Positions 33,718 to 44,511 are shown, counted from the first letter of the stretch. The stretch is DNA of 64,000 nt from Chondrosia reniformis (GCA_947172415.1 OX359200.1:1304501-1368500), one strand, 5' to 3'. The notes: a model not told the origin generated them from the sequence alone. Numbers and translations are program-made.

Positions 33718-36548
33718 TTAATGTCCTTCCTTTTCCTTGACCTCGGCTAGCTTGTCAATGGATGCAAAAACTTCTGCTAAATGTTTCAAAGTTTCTATTC
33801 CATTAACTAGATCTCTAGACAATGCACACGTACCATATTAAAACTACCACAAAGTCCTTTCATATTTCTAACTAAAACTTACAAGCTGAAAGACAAGATT
33901 ACAAATTTACTTTTCACATTACAACACTCAAAAGTCACCCAGTGAGAAATATTTCATAATAAATCTTAGTGGCAGTATGGGTGTAAACTGGGACTCAATT
34001 TTTGGTCCCTTATGATGGGGATCTGGTGAAATTGTTTTAACAATTACTATATATAGCTACATTACAAATATACGAGAACAGAAATAGTAAAGGCAGGCAA
34101 TTGCTGTACTAGAGGTAAATGTATACATTAACAAGACAGATAAGCATATGGCAAATACGGTAAAGTATTGAAAGTACTGCACTGTAATAGACAGCTTTTT
34201 ATACAGCTGGAGTACGTACAAGCCTTTACACACAACCGAACCACTATGCTGTGACACACCTGATTGACCTGTCTGCATTCACAGCAGCTTTGTTCATGTG
34301 CTTGGATGCATACATTGCCTTTTCTCTGATAGCTATGAGAACACTCTCATAGTGGTGGTCGTACCCTTCGCACCTCGGAGAGCCCAACTGCTCCTAGCAA
34401 CAGAAGAGCACTCAATTTAACTCACATCCTCACACACGTACATACGCAGGGTTCTATCTAGGAAAGAGATGTTTTTGGGGAAAGTTCTAGTACCTGAAGA
34501 CATGCGTATCCCCTAAGGGCATATGGAGGCATGGTCCCCTAGGATTCTCGGGTCGGAGTTTGATTCTTATCCAGCAAAATACGTAGATCCAGGAAAGAAA
34601 ATAAAAAGAGAGAGGAGTTAGGAAGTCACTAAGGAGTTTCTCCCCGCGTGTATCTCTGTTACACCTAATTCAGTATACGTACGTATGTCTACTGGTACTC
34701 TGATATTTTTACTGCAATTAGCAAAAGGTTTGGGAAGACGCTTTCCTCCTGTCCCCCACTAGATTGAACCCTGCAAACATGTTCCCTGCTGAGAGTGCTT
34801 TAAAAGGCTAACTTGTAGAGAAAGAATCTCCTTCTTCAGCTGACTGACTTGCGTTTCAGCTAATATAGCCCTCTCCTGTAGCAACAAAGAAAGTGTTAGT
34901 GGATGACTGAAATACCACCAGTGTAGTCTGCAGTGTTTTACTGTAGTTGTTGTGAGGTTCTTCTCTGCTTTCTGAACCATTGCTTCAAGCACTTTAGCCT
35001 CCTGCTGTTCCTTAATCTTTAGAGCTTTCACTTTTCTTTCCAAGTCTTTGGTCCTACAATATGTACATACGTACGTACATGCAGCAACAGGCAAAATGGC
35101 ATTGTACCAACACATACTTACATATGTATGTATTTATGTATGTACGTATGTACTTATGAATGCACTTATCTACATATGTAAGTGTACGTACTTACGTAGA
35201 TATCATGGAAATAATCACTGGGAGATATTACACCTGACCAACCAAGTGACCTAAGCCTGATCTTGGTTGGGAGACCAAGATCCTATTGAATACCAACCAG
35301 TGATTGTACTTACGAATGTACATACATTTACATCGGTAGACTTCACAAACATGTTAGCCCAGTGAAGCAGAAGATGAAAGAAAAGAAAAACTCCTGTAAG
35401 TATTTACATCCAAAGCTCTCTCCAGGCTTAGTTCCCTATAGGCTTTTTTACAGAGTAGGCATAGCATGTAGGAAAATGGTGTATTAGATTTTTCATGTAT
35501 GTACGTACATACATACATACAAACAACAGTTGCAAATACATGTAAAACCACCATTTTCCTTGACCAATGTACACTAGGCAAGTAAGCATAGCATACATTT
35601 TCTCTAGACTTAGGAGCTAGGAAGGGTTCGTTGAACTTTGGGTGAGTATGCAGTTAGACTTCTTTTCTTCCTTTCTCCCCTGGGTCAGCAATTGTTACGT
35701 GTCCATATTTAGAGTGAAAAATATTGAGATTCGGAGACTAAAGGCAATAGTGTCTGCTAAAACCTCATTAATTTTCAATTCAATGTGAACAAAAATACTT
35801 CCTATCAATCCATGTATGTAGCTTCAAACCTTTTAACTTCTTTGTGTAGCTTATTCTCTGTTTCTGTCAATTTTCTTTTCATTCTTTCATTTTCTGCTAA
35901 CAGTTGCTCTACCAGTTCATCTTTAGCTGTGTCTGAGGGTGTTTTAGAGCCTGGGGGTAAAGGCAATTCGGTTGAAGAATTTTCCTCATCTTCTTCAAAA
36001 GAGCTTTCAGAAGAAGTAGAAAAATCATCATAGCTTTTTGGGGCTGGATCAACTGACTGTTTGCCTTCAAGACCTTCTATCAGAGGCAAAGGTTTAGGCA
36101 TTGACGGTAAGCTGGAAGAGCTGTCATCAGAGGAGAGGGAATTGTCATGCTTCTGTAAACAACAACAACAAACAACTGATAATGTCACCAGCTAAGCGAT
36201 ATCACGTGACAGCCACTTACTGAGTGATTCTTTTGTGTAATAAATTTTTCATATGAAAATGGATTCTCTTCTAACGGAAGTAAATTCAAACGCTGATGAC
36301 CCACAAGTGATTGTGATACAAACACCTAACCGAAACACCGTACCTTTCTTATTAGTGTCCTTTTTGCTTTCCATTTCTTGAATAAAGTCTGGAAAAGGAA
36401 CTTCTTCTTCAATCTTCTTCTTTGTTTTTCCTTTTGGATGTTTCTTTATAAGAGGACTATCGTCACTTTTCTTCTTTATATAGTTTTTGAAAGAGAAAGG
36501 ATTATTCTTATCAGGTTGCTGACTACCATCACCATTAGCGACAGCCAT
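33718..36548 (-). CDS. ENTR1: Endosome-associated trafficking regulator 1
   Basis: ENTR1 (SDCCAG3) is a coiled-coil protein of endosomes, midbody and basal body, involved in retromer traffic and ciliogenesis. Minus-strand exons: 36548 to about 36344, 36152-35830, 35053-34942, 34875-34770, 34365-34260, 33814-33718. The N-terminus has NPFSFKNYI, the conserved short motif, then a Ser/Asp/Glu-rich stretch. The coiled coil reads KDLERKVKALKIKEQQEAKV, then AMVQKAEKNL, then ERAILAETQVSQLKKEILSL. The end DLVNGIETLKHLAEVFASI matches the vertebrate C-terminus. The join between exons 1 and 2 is not in phase with the simplest donor, so the first exon may end a few bases later (about 36339). The start lies 23 bp from that of CFAP410. 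Confidence 0.85.
34446..34778. mobile_element. MITE-like element overlapping an ENTR1 splice donor
   Basis: Left GCAGGGTTCTATCTAG and right CTAGATTGAACCCTGC are inverted with one mismatch. The interior has no coding frame. The right terminus includes the exon-intron boundary of ENTR1 exon 4. Confidence 0.6.
35190..35310 (+). ncRNA. 5S rRNA-like fragment, probably a SINE or pseudogene
   Basis: GGTTGGGAGACCAAGATCCT followed by GAATACCA resembles the 3' half of 5S rRNA (internal promoter box C and loop E area). A TGACC-TAAGCCTGATC stretch precedes it. The 5' part is poorly matched, so this is not a working 5S gene. Lies in ENTR1 intron 2. Confidence 0.3.
35345..35500. mobile_element. Family B element, copy lacking the ribozyme-like core
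   Basis: Minus-orientation copy: CCCAGTGAAGCAGAAGATGA, CATCCAAAGCTCTCTCCAGG, GGCTTTTTTACAGAGTAGGC, and the GATTTTTCAT end. Breaks inside the ribozyme-like part. In ENTR1 intron 2. Confidence 0.75.
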
Positions 36549-36571
36549 TTTTTCACACCTTTGGCGGGAAA
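36549..36571. promoter_or_regulatory. Minimal head-to-head spacer ENTR1 / CFAP410
   Basis: Only 23 bp separate the two ATG codons, so promoter and 5' UTR elements of each gene must lie in the other's first exon. The spacer contains GGCGGGAAAA, an E2F-like word. Confidence 0.6.
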
Positions 36572-38016
36572 ATGGCTGCCCTCACAGAAGATACAGTCCT
36601 GAAGAAAGCAAGGACGTCAAAACTGCAGTATATAAAGACTCTTAATTGTTGGGGATGCAAACTACAAAACGTAAGAAATGGTTTTACGGCCACTCTACTT
36701 CCAAGCACTATTTATTCTTCCTTACCAAAGGTGGCAATTGTTCAAGATATTCCTAATCTCGAAGTTGCGGGAATGAGGTGCGTAGTTTAATTATTCACTA
36801 TTAGTCTAAGAAACCGTAGAACCTATATTTGTATTTAAACCATTTTTCTGCAGTGGTAACGAAATCAAAACTTTGAAATTCTTCAGTTCGTGTAAGTTGT
36901 CTATATTGTTTGTGTCGAGATCCATTTAGCTTGAATGGTGCCAAGTATAGTATATGTAACTTGTTTTGGGGAACAGGTGTTAATCTGAAGGAGCTTTATG
37001 TCAGAAAGAATTGCATTTCAGACATTGAAGAAGTGCTTCATTTGCAGCAGCTGGAGAATCTAAGAAATTTGTGGATAAATGAAAATCCCATTGCAATGGT
37101 GTCTGGATACAGAAATTATATTATCAAAGCCCTCCCACAGCTGACCAGGCTGGACAATAAAGGTCTGGTCTGCATAGCCAGACCACTTACCTATTAATAT
37201 GCATGTTGGCCTCCATTTTATGAGTTCTGTATTATGTGTACATATATAGATGTGACTGATAGTGAAAGAGGAGCTGTTGCAGATTTGACATTGGATGAAA
37301 TTCTTTCTTCAAATCCAATTGAAAAGGATAAGACTAGCAAAGATCTTAATAGAACTGAATCTGAAAAGCAGAGAGTAAGGAATGTACCAGTTAGGTGTGT
37401 ACTGTACAAATACATATTTGGCCAAGGATTCACAGAAGATCAAGATAAAGATTAAGAAAAAGACAAAGACTCCCAGAATCACTGATGAAGGGTGGAATTC
37501 CCAGAAACAGCTGTCTGACCCAGTGGAAAAGAAGATGAAGGAAAAAGAAGGAAGAAAAGACTCCTGTATCTTCATCCAAAGCTCTCTTCAGGTTTAGTTC
37601 CCCTATAGGCTCTTTTACAGAATAGGCATAGCATGTAGGAAAATGGTATCTTAGATTTTTCATATGTAGTTTCAGTGTACTAAATGAATTTCAGTTTAAC
37701 TTGCTAAAGTCACAACAAAGCAGTGTGTAGCATTGAATTTAACCTAATAGTAATACTTCTAGCCTCCCTCCTCCACAGTGGTAATGTAGGGTGGATAAGA
37801 TACACATATAATTGCGTAAGTGTCTTATTAAAGCATTTTTAAGTAGCTTGATTCACAAATCAATGTTGAATAATTTTGCATTCAAAAGTCATTTTTTCCG
37901 TTGCACAGGTCTCAGCTCCTGTTTGTGATGCTGTATTGAAATTGCTTCCAGTTCTGGACACAGAGAGTCTGCTGCACATTAAGAACACTATTGAAGAGTT
38001 ATTAAGTCAAAACTGA
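36572..38016 (+). CDS. CFAP410: Cilia- and flagella-associated protein 410 (leucine-rich repeat)
   Basis: CFAP410 (C21orf2) is a leucine-rich-repeat protein of the ciliary base that works with the kinase NEK1. Exons 36572-36670, 36731-36777, 36854-36891, 36977-37162, 37250-37374, 37909-38016; phases agree and give 200 residues. Start VLKKARTSKLQYIKTLNCWG matches the family N-terminus. LRR motifs follow: SGNEIKTLKFFSSCVNLKEL, then LYVRKNCISD, then LRNLWINENPI, then the cap LPQLTRLDNKDVTDSE. The end VLKLLPVLDTESLLHIKNTI is the conserved C-terminal helix pair. Exon 5 is taken to end at the strong donor AGA-GTAAGG. Exons 4 (part), 5 and 6 are duplicated at 53.3-54.1 kb. Confidence 0.92.
37411..37667. 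mobile_element. Family B element, copy B4 (best-preserved core), in CFAP410 intron 5
   Basis: About 255 bp from TTGGCCAAGGATTCACAGAA to TTAGATTTTTCAT, with CATAT on both sides. The duplicated CFAP410 at 53.7 kb lacks it and has an uninterrupted ACAAATATGTAGC there, so the ends are defined by an empty site. The ribozyme-like segment is 37468-37525. Confidence 0.85.
37468..37525 (+). ncRNA. Hammerhead-like ribozyme motif of family B
   Basis: CTGATGA (37482-37488), a GGG/CCC stem around TGGAAT, GAAA (37504-37507), CAGCTGTC with cleavage triplet GTC, and outer strands ATCA / TGACCC that can pair as stem I with a mismatch. The first pair of stem II is A·A rather than G-C, a deviation from known active hammerheads. 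Confidence 0.5.
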
Positions 38017-38560
38017 GTGTTTGTGCATGTTAACCTGTTCCTCTGATGTGCTATTGACTGTACTGTGTACTATATCATGTATATACATATTGAGGTATCC
38101 CTCATAGGTATGCGTTATGAGGTAAGGGTGTGCCCCAGGGAATAATACCACAGCTACATAATTCCACTTACAGCACTTAAAGAATTAGAGCTAATTCCAG
38201 TAAGACCAAAGAATATTACGTACATGCAATTCATTAAAATTCTTATTTGAGGAATACCAAAAAGTAAACATTCATGTAATGGTAGTGGACTAAGAATTAA
38301 TAATTGACAAACCAAGCTACATATGATAAGTAAAGGATGAAGAAACATACGCCTGACTAGAGGACTTAGTACGTATTATGTGTATATTTTTGATCTTTAA
38401 AATTTTAATAACTAACCATCCAAATTCAAAATTAAATGTATACTGGAAATGTTCAAACACAAAGCTATGATTTTAACATATACTTTTCATATTATACTTA
38501 AATGAGCTGCATTTAGTTAGTATGTATTTTAAAAGGATTTCTGTAAATTTCATAGAATAC
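38017..38560. repeat. CFAP410 3' flank, duplicated four times
   Basis: The block containing CCCCAGGGAATAATACCACA, GACCAAAGAATATTACGTAC and GTAAACATTCATGTAATGGT recurs at about 44880-45330, 48120-48600 and 54130-54670, each time followed by FREP sequence on the minus strand. It marks the left edge of the repeating unit. Confidence 0.85.
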
Positions 38561-38866
38561 CGTAATTCGGGAAATTTTCGTTGTTAGAATATTTTAGTGG
38601 TTGGCTCAAACCACGAAAATTTATCACACGAAATATTTTTAACAACGAATAATAACACGTTGCACAATCTATTATGTAAACGCAACACAGCTGAGCGCGG
38701 TCAAAATGGCTCTACTGCGATACCTGCAGCGCAAGGACGGTTTACCGGACCCAAAGGGGTGACTTTCGTCCGAAGTACCAGCAGCAATAATCGCTCGTAC
38801 GAGCCAGACCACGAAAATATTTTAACACGAAAATTTTTCCCACGAAAATTTCCCGAACTACGGTAA
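38561..38866. mobile_element. MITE-like element
   Basis: Left TACCGTAATTCGGGAAATTT, right complement AAATTTCCCGAACTACGGTA; imperfect inverted homology continues about 60 bp inward (CACGAAAAT words). Absent from the three other copies of this flank, so it inserted after duplication. Confidence 0.8.
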
Positions 38867-38871
38867 TAGCT

Positions 38872-39105
38872 ACCATATGAAAGCTCCTCCAGTGGATACC
38901 AGCTTCAGGATGATATCCAGTGTAATTTCCTCTGAGATACAGATTAACAAAAGCACAATTGGCTAACCACCCTCCACCAAAGTTTATGTTTTTTGCACAA
39001 TTTATTCCTATAGTGTCATGATCAGCATCGTAGGTACTAAATGGATGTCCATTTTGGTAAGGATATAGGCTTTCCCCAGCATCACCAGAATTAATCCATA
39101 ATCAG
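38872..39105 (-). pseudogene. Fibrinogen-domain (FREP) 3' fragment
   Basis: Minus-strand remnant of the last part of a fibrinogen domain, most like the gene at 54675 (GGATATCATCCTGAAGCTGG). A deletion before the NLNGLY region and loss of the 5' half make it non-functional. Confidence 0.85.
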
Positions 39106-39608
39106 TAAATTATGTGTGTCTGTATATATCTTTGGTATATATAACATGCTAACCCAATTCAAATCTATGAAAACACCAAGCTTATAGCTACACATTTAGC
39201 ATGTACTTTATTACATGCATATACATTTGTGATCAATTTCAAACGATAATGTAAGTTTCACAGGATCAAATGTCATGCAGGTTTCAGAAGGCATGGGACC
39301 TATTTGAAACTCTCTGAACATGAAGCCAGGTTTCAAAAGGTTTGAAAGTTTGCATAAAATTTGGAAAGGGGGCTGTTAAAATTTGAAACCCGTGAAATTA
39401 ATCTATTAACACATACTTGCAATTGAGCACGCTTTGAAACCTGGCTGTTCAAGAAGTTTCTAAATTCATGCCATCTGAAACTTGAAATTTGATCCTGTGT
39501 TTTAAATTTCATAAACTGTATATTATGTTCACATTCACTGTTGCATACATACTGCATATAAGTAGTACGTATATGTACTTCAATCTAATTTGTGGACATA
39601 GAAATATT

Positions 39609-40487
39609 TTAAAGGGACAGTTTCATTTCTGTAAATTTGAGAGAATAATAGTCACCATGAAAGGTTTCCCAGAAGACACCACTTTCTGCAACACTTCTAC
39701 CAGTGTAATCTCCTCTGAGATACAGGCCCATTCAGATTAACATAAGCACAATTGGAAAACCACCCTCCACCAATGCTCTGATCTTTTGCACAATTTATTC
39801 CTGTAGTATCATGATCAGCATCATAGGTACTAAATAGATGTCCATTTTGTTAAGGATATAGGCTTTCCCCAGCATCACCAGAGTATCCTGACAAACTCAG
39901 TCTATAGTAATCACTAGCATCACTCAATGAGAAGCTGGAGTAGACGGCATATCTGGTTTCATTCTCAAAATCTTCTAGATCAATCCTTAATTTAGTGCCT
40001 CCTTTAGCGAGGCAGTATAGCTTCTCAAGACCCAACCAGTGTTCTCCTTCCAGCTCTCCAAACCCATTGACATAGTCAACCCAGCTCCTGTCGAAGTTCA
40101 CTGATCCATCTTGACGTCTTTGGAAAGACAATCCACTGTTCATCAGCACCCATTTGACAGTAAACATTCATTAGACTACACGAGTGTGGGTTAATAAGAT
40201 ACACTCCAGATGTATTCTTTCCTTTGTTGTATGCATCTTTACAATCTCTGTATATACCTACGTATTTGATAAATGTAAAAAGTAAATTTTACTAAATTCC
40301 TTACGGTTATTTTCAGCAGTCTGTTTCACTTCCCCTAATTGAAGTGTAAGTTCCTTAATCTCAACCTTTAGTAACTGAATTTCAACACTTGCATTCTTTT
40401 CAACTGTCTGTTCAACTTCCATCAGTTGCTTTGCAAGTTCCTTAATCTCAACCTTTAACAATTGAATTGCTGTCTCTTCAGCACTTG
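39609..40487 (-). pseudogene. FREP pseudogene (fibrinogen domain and coiled coil)
   Basis: Fibrinogen exon 40257-39609 and coiled-coil exon 40487-40305. Three lesions against the sister genes: an extra C near 39725, TAC to TAA (Tyr to stop) at 39850-39852, and an extra A near 40122. The first exon is truncated at 40487, where the hammerhead-like element begins, so the signal anchor is lost. Confidence 0.9.
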
Positions 40488-40742
40488 GGGTGGAAAAGAT
40501 TCAATTCCTGTTCTTCCCTTTCCAATGAGGATTGCACAAGAAGTTACATGATACGTCACATGACAGGTCATGTAACAAGTCATGTGACAGGAAGTAAAAG
40601 CCAGGAAAATTTGTCTATAAAAGAAGACACCTGGAGCCACCCATCATGATCAGTTCACTGAAGAAGATCCTCAGGGCTGAAACATCTGAAGAAGAAGATG
40701 ATAATAGACCAATCACGCCTCTAGACGCTCACAAGACTCAAG
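40488..40742 (+). mobile_element. Element with hammerhead-like core that forms the 5' end of FREP gene C
   Basis: Starts at AAAAGATTCAATTCCTG, has palindromic CACATGAC/GTCATGTG words, TATAAAAG (40616-40623), CACCTGGAGCCACCCATCA, then CTGAAGA (40658-40664) and GAAAC (40679-40683). The same 5' block precedes the FREP gene at 49685 and is absent from the minus-strand sisters, so it is an insertion or fusion point. Confidence 0.7.
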
Positions 40743-41752
40743 ATGAACCAATTCAAAGATATCAGTTTGCTTGTTATAATGGCTCTCCAGATTACTTTAT
40801 TGATGCTTAGAATATCTGAAATGATAAACAGATCTGAGGAGGCAGTTCAGTCCAATGATTCTAATAAAACCACCCCAAGTGCTGAAGAGACAGCAATTCA
40901 ATCGTTAAAGGTTGAGATTAAGGAACTTGCAAAGCAACTGATGGAAGTTGAACAGAATGCAAGTGTTGAAATTCAGTTACTAAAAGTTGAGATTAAGGAA
41001 CTTACACTTCAATTAGGGGAAGTGAAACAGACTGCTGAAAATAGTAAGAATTTTTAAATTAGTAAAATTTACTTTTACATTTATCAAATATTACTATATA
41101 TACAGTAGGTATATACAGAGATTGTAAAGATGCATACAACAAAGGAAAGAATACATCTGGAGTGTATCTTATTAACCCACAAACATGTAGTCTAATGAAT
41201 GTTTACTGTCAAATGGGTACTGATGAACAGTGGATTGTCTTCCAAAGACGTCAAGATGGATCAGTGAACTTCGACAGGAGCTGGGTTGACTATGTCAATG
41301 GGTTTGGAGAGCTGGAAGGAGAACACTGGTTGGGCCTTGAGAAGACATACTGTCTAGCTAAAGGAGGAGCTAAATTGAGGATTGATCTAGAAGATTTTGA
41401 GAATGAAACCAGATATGCTGTCTACTCCAACTTCTCATTGAGTGATGCTAGTGACTACTACAGACTGAGTGTGTCAGGATACTCTGGTGATGCTGGTGAT
41501 CATCCAACTGGATTGGAGAGTTACCATAATGGACAGCAGTTTAGTACCTATGATGTTGGTCCATGGGTCAGTTGTGCACAATTGAACAGTGGTGGGTGGT
41601 GGTTTGATAACTGTGCTTATGTTAATCTGAATGGCTTGTATCTGAGAGGAAATTACACTGGTAGAAGTGTTGCAGAAAGTGGTGTCTTCTGGGAAACCTT
41701 TCATGGTGAATATTATTCTCTCAAATTTACAGAAATGAAACTGTTACTTTAA
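40743..41752 (+). CDS. FREP gene C: membrane-anchored coiled-coil fibrinogen-domain protein
   Basis: Exons 40743-41043 and 41109-41752 (phase 1) give 314 residues. A hydrophobic signal anchor (ISLLVIMALQITLLMLRI) near the N-terminus suggests a type II membrane protein. A heptad coiled coil follows (IQSLKVEIKELAKQLMEV and a second LLKVEIKEL repeat), then a fibrinogen domain: DCKDAYNKGKNTSGVYLI, WIVFQRRQDGSVNF, GEHWLGLEKTYCL and NLNGLYLRGNYTG. The calcium loop DADHD of its sisters is replaced by DVGPWVSCAQ, so calcium-dependent binding may be altered. The N-terminus MNQFKD comes from the upstream element. Fibrinogen-related proteins commonly bind sugars or acetyl groups in innate recognition; the ligand here is unknown. 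Confidence 0.88.
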
Positions 41753-42044
41753 AATATTTCTACAATGTCATGTCCACAACTTAGATTGAACTATATGTAC
41801 TACTTACATGCAGTATGTATGCAACAGTGAATGTGAACATATATAATTTATAAACACGTGCACATGTACAAGATCAAATTTTCATATATATATTAGAAAC
41901 TTCTTCAGGTTTCCAAGGGTGCTCAATTGCAAGTATATCTAGATTAATTTCACGGGTTTCAAATTTAATTTAACAAATTTTACACATATACTTTTATGCC
42001 TTCTGAAACCTGACATTTGAACTTATATAGTTTGAAATGTATAT

Positions 42045-42379
42045 CAGAGAGTACTACCGTACTCTCTAAGTAGGAATGTATGTAATAAAGTTCATGCTAA
42101 AATATGAAGTGATAAGGGGTGATAAAGTGATAAATTCCTATTTGGAAGAACATCTATTCAACTCATTCACACGTTTTCATTAAATTTATTTTTATCCTCA
42201 TTAATTATTCACCGCCTTTTTTACATTACATAATCACTCAACTCATGTCACAATTTTTCTATTTAAAGGGCTTGTAATCCCCTCTTCCTCATTATGCTGA
42301 TGAAGACCTCTGGGTTGAAATGTTCAATTTGTTTTTAAATACAATTGTTGCTGAGTCTCAATAAATTAGTATACTCAAG
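42045..42379 (+). mobile_element. Repeat with hammerhead-like core
   Basis: Begins with the AGAGAGTAC-TACC-GTACTCTCT palindrome also found at the ends of element C. At 42297-42320 it has CTGATGA, a GACC/GGTT stem and GAAA, then TGTTCAATTTG. The layout (CTGATGA-A-GACC...GAAA) resembles the terminal regions of Penelope-like elements; boundaries are unclear. Confidence 0.5.
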
Positions 42380-42776
42380 GTCCCATAAAGTTAAGTATTA
42401 GATTTTCATCCTCCTGTCTTCAATTTCTTGGTGAGGCGGGAGGGTATTTATAATTTATATTTTTCAAGGGCTTGCTCGATCAAAGCGCGCAGTAGACCAT
42501 CGCGGTCGCATAGTCGCTGTAGATGGCTTCGGAGTTGTCCAACTGCCGAGAGGAGTATTTGTGGTACAAGTCGATAAGGGTTCCCTGATCAGCAACAACG
42601 CATCCATACCAGGGCTTCAGAACGCGACAGCGCGTACGAATTTGCACCACAACAAAGACCATAAGGAGGGGGAGGCACAGGCTGCTAGCTACGTGACCAA
42701 TAAATTTAGGCCAAGCGGCCATAAAAATTGGTGCGGGCGGGGATGAGAATCTAATAATTAACTTTATGGGGCCTAA
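42380..42776. mobile_element. Inverted-repeat element carrying a small ORF
   Basis: Left AGGTCCCATAAAGTTAAG and right TTAACTTTATGGGGCCT are inverted; with the adjoining TATTAGATT-TCATC the match is about 32 bp. It encloses the minus-strand ORF at 42480-42722, which is far richer in G+C than the surroundings. Confidence 0.7.
42480..42722 (-). CDS. Hypothetical 80-residue membrane protein inside a repeat element
   Basis: Not recognised. Starts MAAWPKFIGHVASSLC, with one hydrophobic segment SSLCLPLLMVFVVVQI, then a basic RTRCRVLK, then a Tyr-rich polar tail. Codon choice uses C/G in third positions, unlike neighbours. It could be a real captured gene, a retrocopy, or part of the element; no intron. 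Confidence 0.4.
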   Translation of the reverse strand: MAAWPKFIGHVASSLCLPLLMVFVVVQIRTRCRVLKPWYGCVVADQGTLIDLYHKYSSRQLDNSEAIYSDYATAMVYCAL

Positions 42777-42886
42777 GCTTGGTGTTTTCAATATTATATA
42801 GATTTGAATTGCATGGGTTAGCATGTTATAACAATTATATATATATGGACACACATGCATTACTTCATAATATACAGATTATGGAT

Positions 42887-42922
42887 AGAATGCTGGGAAA
42901 AGCCTATATCCTTACCAAAATG
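42887..42922 (+). pseudogene. Tiny FREP fragment
   Basis: AAAGCCTATATCCTTACCAA then AATGGA matches the fibrinogen exon near 50442-50468, marking a duplication breakpoint. Confidence 0.6.
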
Positions 42923-42996
42923 GACACTGTATATAAAGGGCCTTAGTGAAATGGTTGTTAAAAGGTGCAGGAGAATGGGGATACAAACCATCTGCC

Positions 42997-44511
42997 ATCC
43001 GTCATTGCACAACTATACTGCATTAATGAGCTGGGCCTCTTCGATGGTCAGAGAATCATCCACCAGTTCACGGTTTGGGAATGTAGTCATTAATCTATAT
43101 TCCAATGATCCTTCTGGAGAAGATCTGACAATTGTTAAGGGCTGACATCATATTTCAAATTCATGGACGGTTACAGCTAACATGCAGTAAATAGCTTGTA
43201 TACATAAGGAATGCCTCATACCATTTATTCTTCCCTGCCTTATTTAATTAAGAATGTTACAAGTCTTTCACTAACAAGGTACACTATAGAATTACTAGTA
43301 CATACTTCTGTATACGTAATTGTATTCATTATATGAAAGGGGGAGGGACAATATAAGGGTCAATATAATACAAATTTGAGGGAGCAAACTAGTTTTGTAT
43401 GTTTGCTATTATAAATTGGCTATAGAACTTTTCTTTTGAAAGGATTATCTTTCAACTTTTAGAACGACTAATGATGCAAAACTGTGTCTTTAGATGCTCT
43501 AAAAGTCAAAGAATGATCCTTTCAAAAGACATAAATTGGAATTTATATGCATACTGGTGAATGAATCTCTTAATATCTCCAACAGTGTGAGTATGATTGA
43601 ACTTGCCAACCAACCTGCAAACAGGAAGAGAACCACAGGAAGTAAACCAACCGTACAAATAGGAAGAGAATCACAGGAAGTACACCAACGATAAAAATAG
43701 GAAAAGAATTACAGGAAGTAAATCAGTGGTACCAATGGGAGGGAAATCCCCTTTATACATGACACTGAGTGCTTGAGCTGGGAATGTGAGCTAAGGAATG
43801 TGGGAAACTCCCCTCATTGTTACTGGCAACCCCAACCAAACCAGAACTGTACAGTTATAGTGGTCACTAGTGGCTGTCTGGTTTCTTTGAATACTGTTTG
43901 GGAAAGTTTTCAAGAATAAGGGTATTTATTTACCGGCTTCCATCTGCAAGTCTAATTTGAATTTGAGTGATGGGTTGGCTGGAATCTACAGGGATTTCCA
44001 CAGCCTTTGGCCCTGACGAACCCTTATTCCCAGAACTAGCAGCTGGTCTATGTGACTGGTAAACAGGTGGTGCAACACTGAACAGGAGGGGAAAAGAGTG
44101 TCACATGTAACAATGTACGTACTTCAGTGTCACATGAAAGTTGTTCATAAGAATTAAGATTTCACAATGATGTCAACACCTACGTACATAAAATCTCCTA
44201 ATATATTTACAAATCATTAGTGAAACAGCTTTGTAGCGTAGATTACATTATTATACAGCTATAACAGCTACATTAGCTGCAGCAGCTACATTATTATACA
44301 GCTAAATCTTTAGTAACATATCCTGGTAACACTGATGAAACAGTTTTACAATCTAACCACTGTAAGTTTGTACCTTCCAAGTCTGTGTCCCTCTCCAGAA
44401 AAGGCAACCATTTTTGGTTTTATTTTTTGATAAGGCTCATTCCGGTGGTCCTCCAGATCAACACTGATTTCTCCATTCTTTGCAGAAGTACGCAACTCCA
44501 AAGGAATCTCA
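42997..44511 (-). pseudogene. NSFL1C: Truncated p47 copy 1 (SEP to UBX exons)
   Basis: Holds the SEP exon (44511-44374), linker exon (44077-43934), first UBX exon (43614-43555) and last UBX exon (about 43124-42997). No N-terminal exons. The last exon has a 2-base insertion (AACTATACTGC) and CGA to TGA, and the donor of the first UBX exon reads GTATGC. Upstream, p47 intron sequence stops near 44872 and CFAP410 3' flank begins. Confidence 0.88.
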
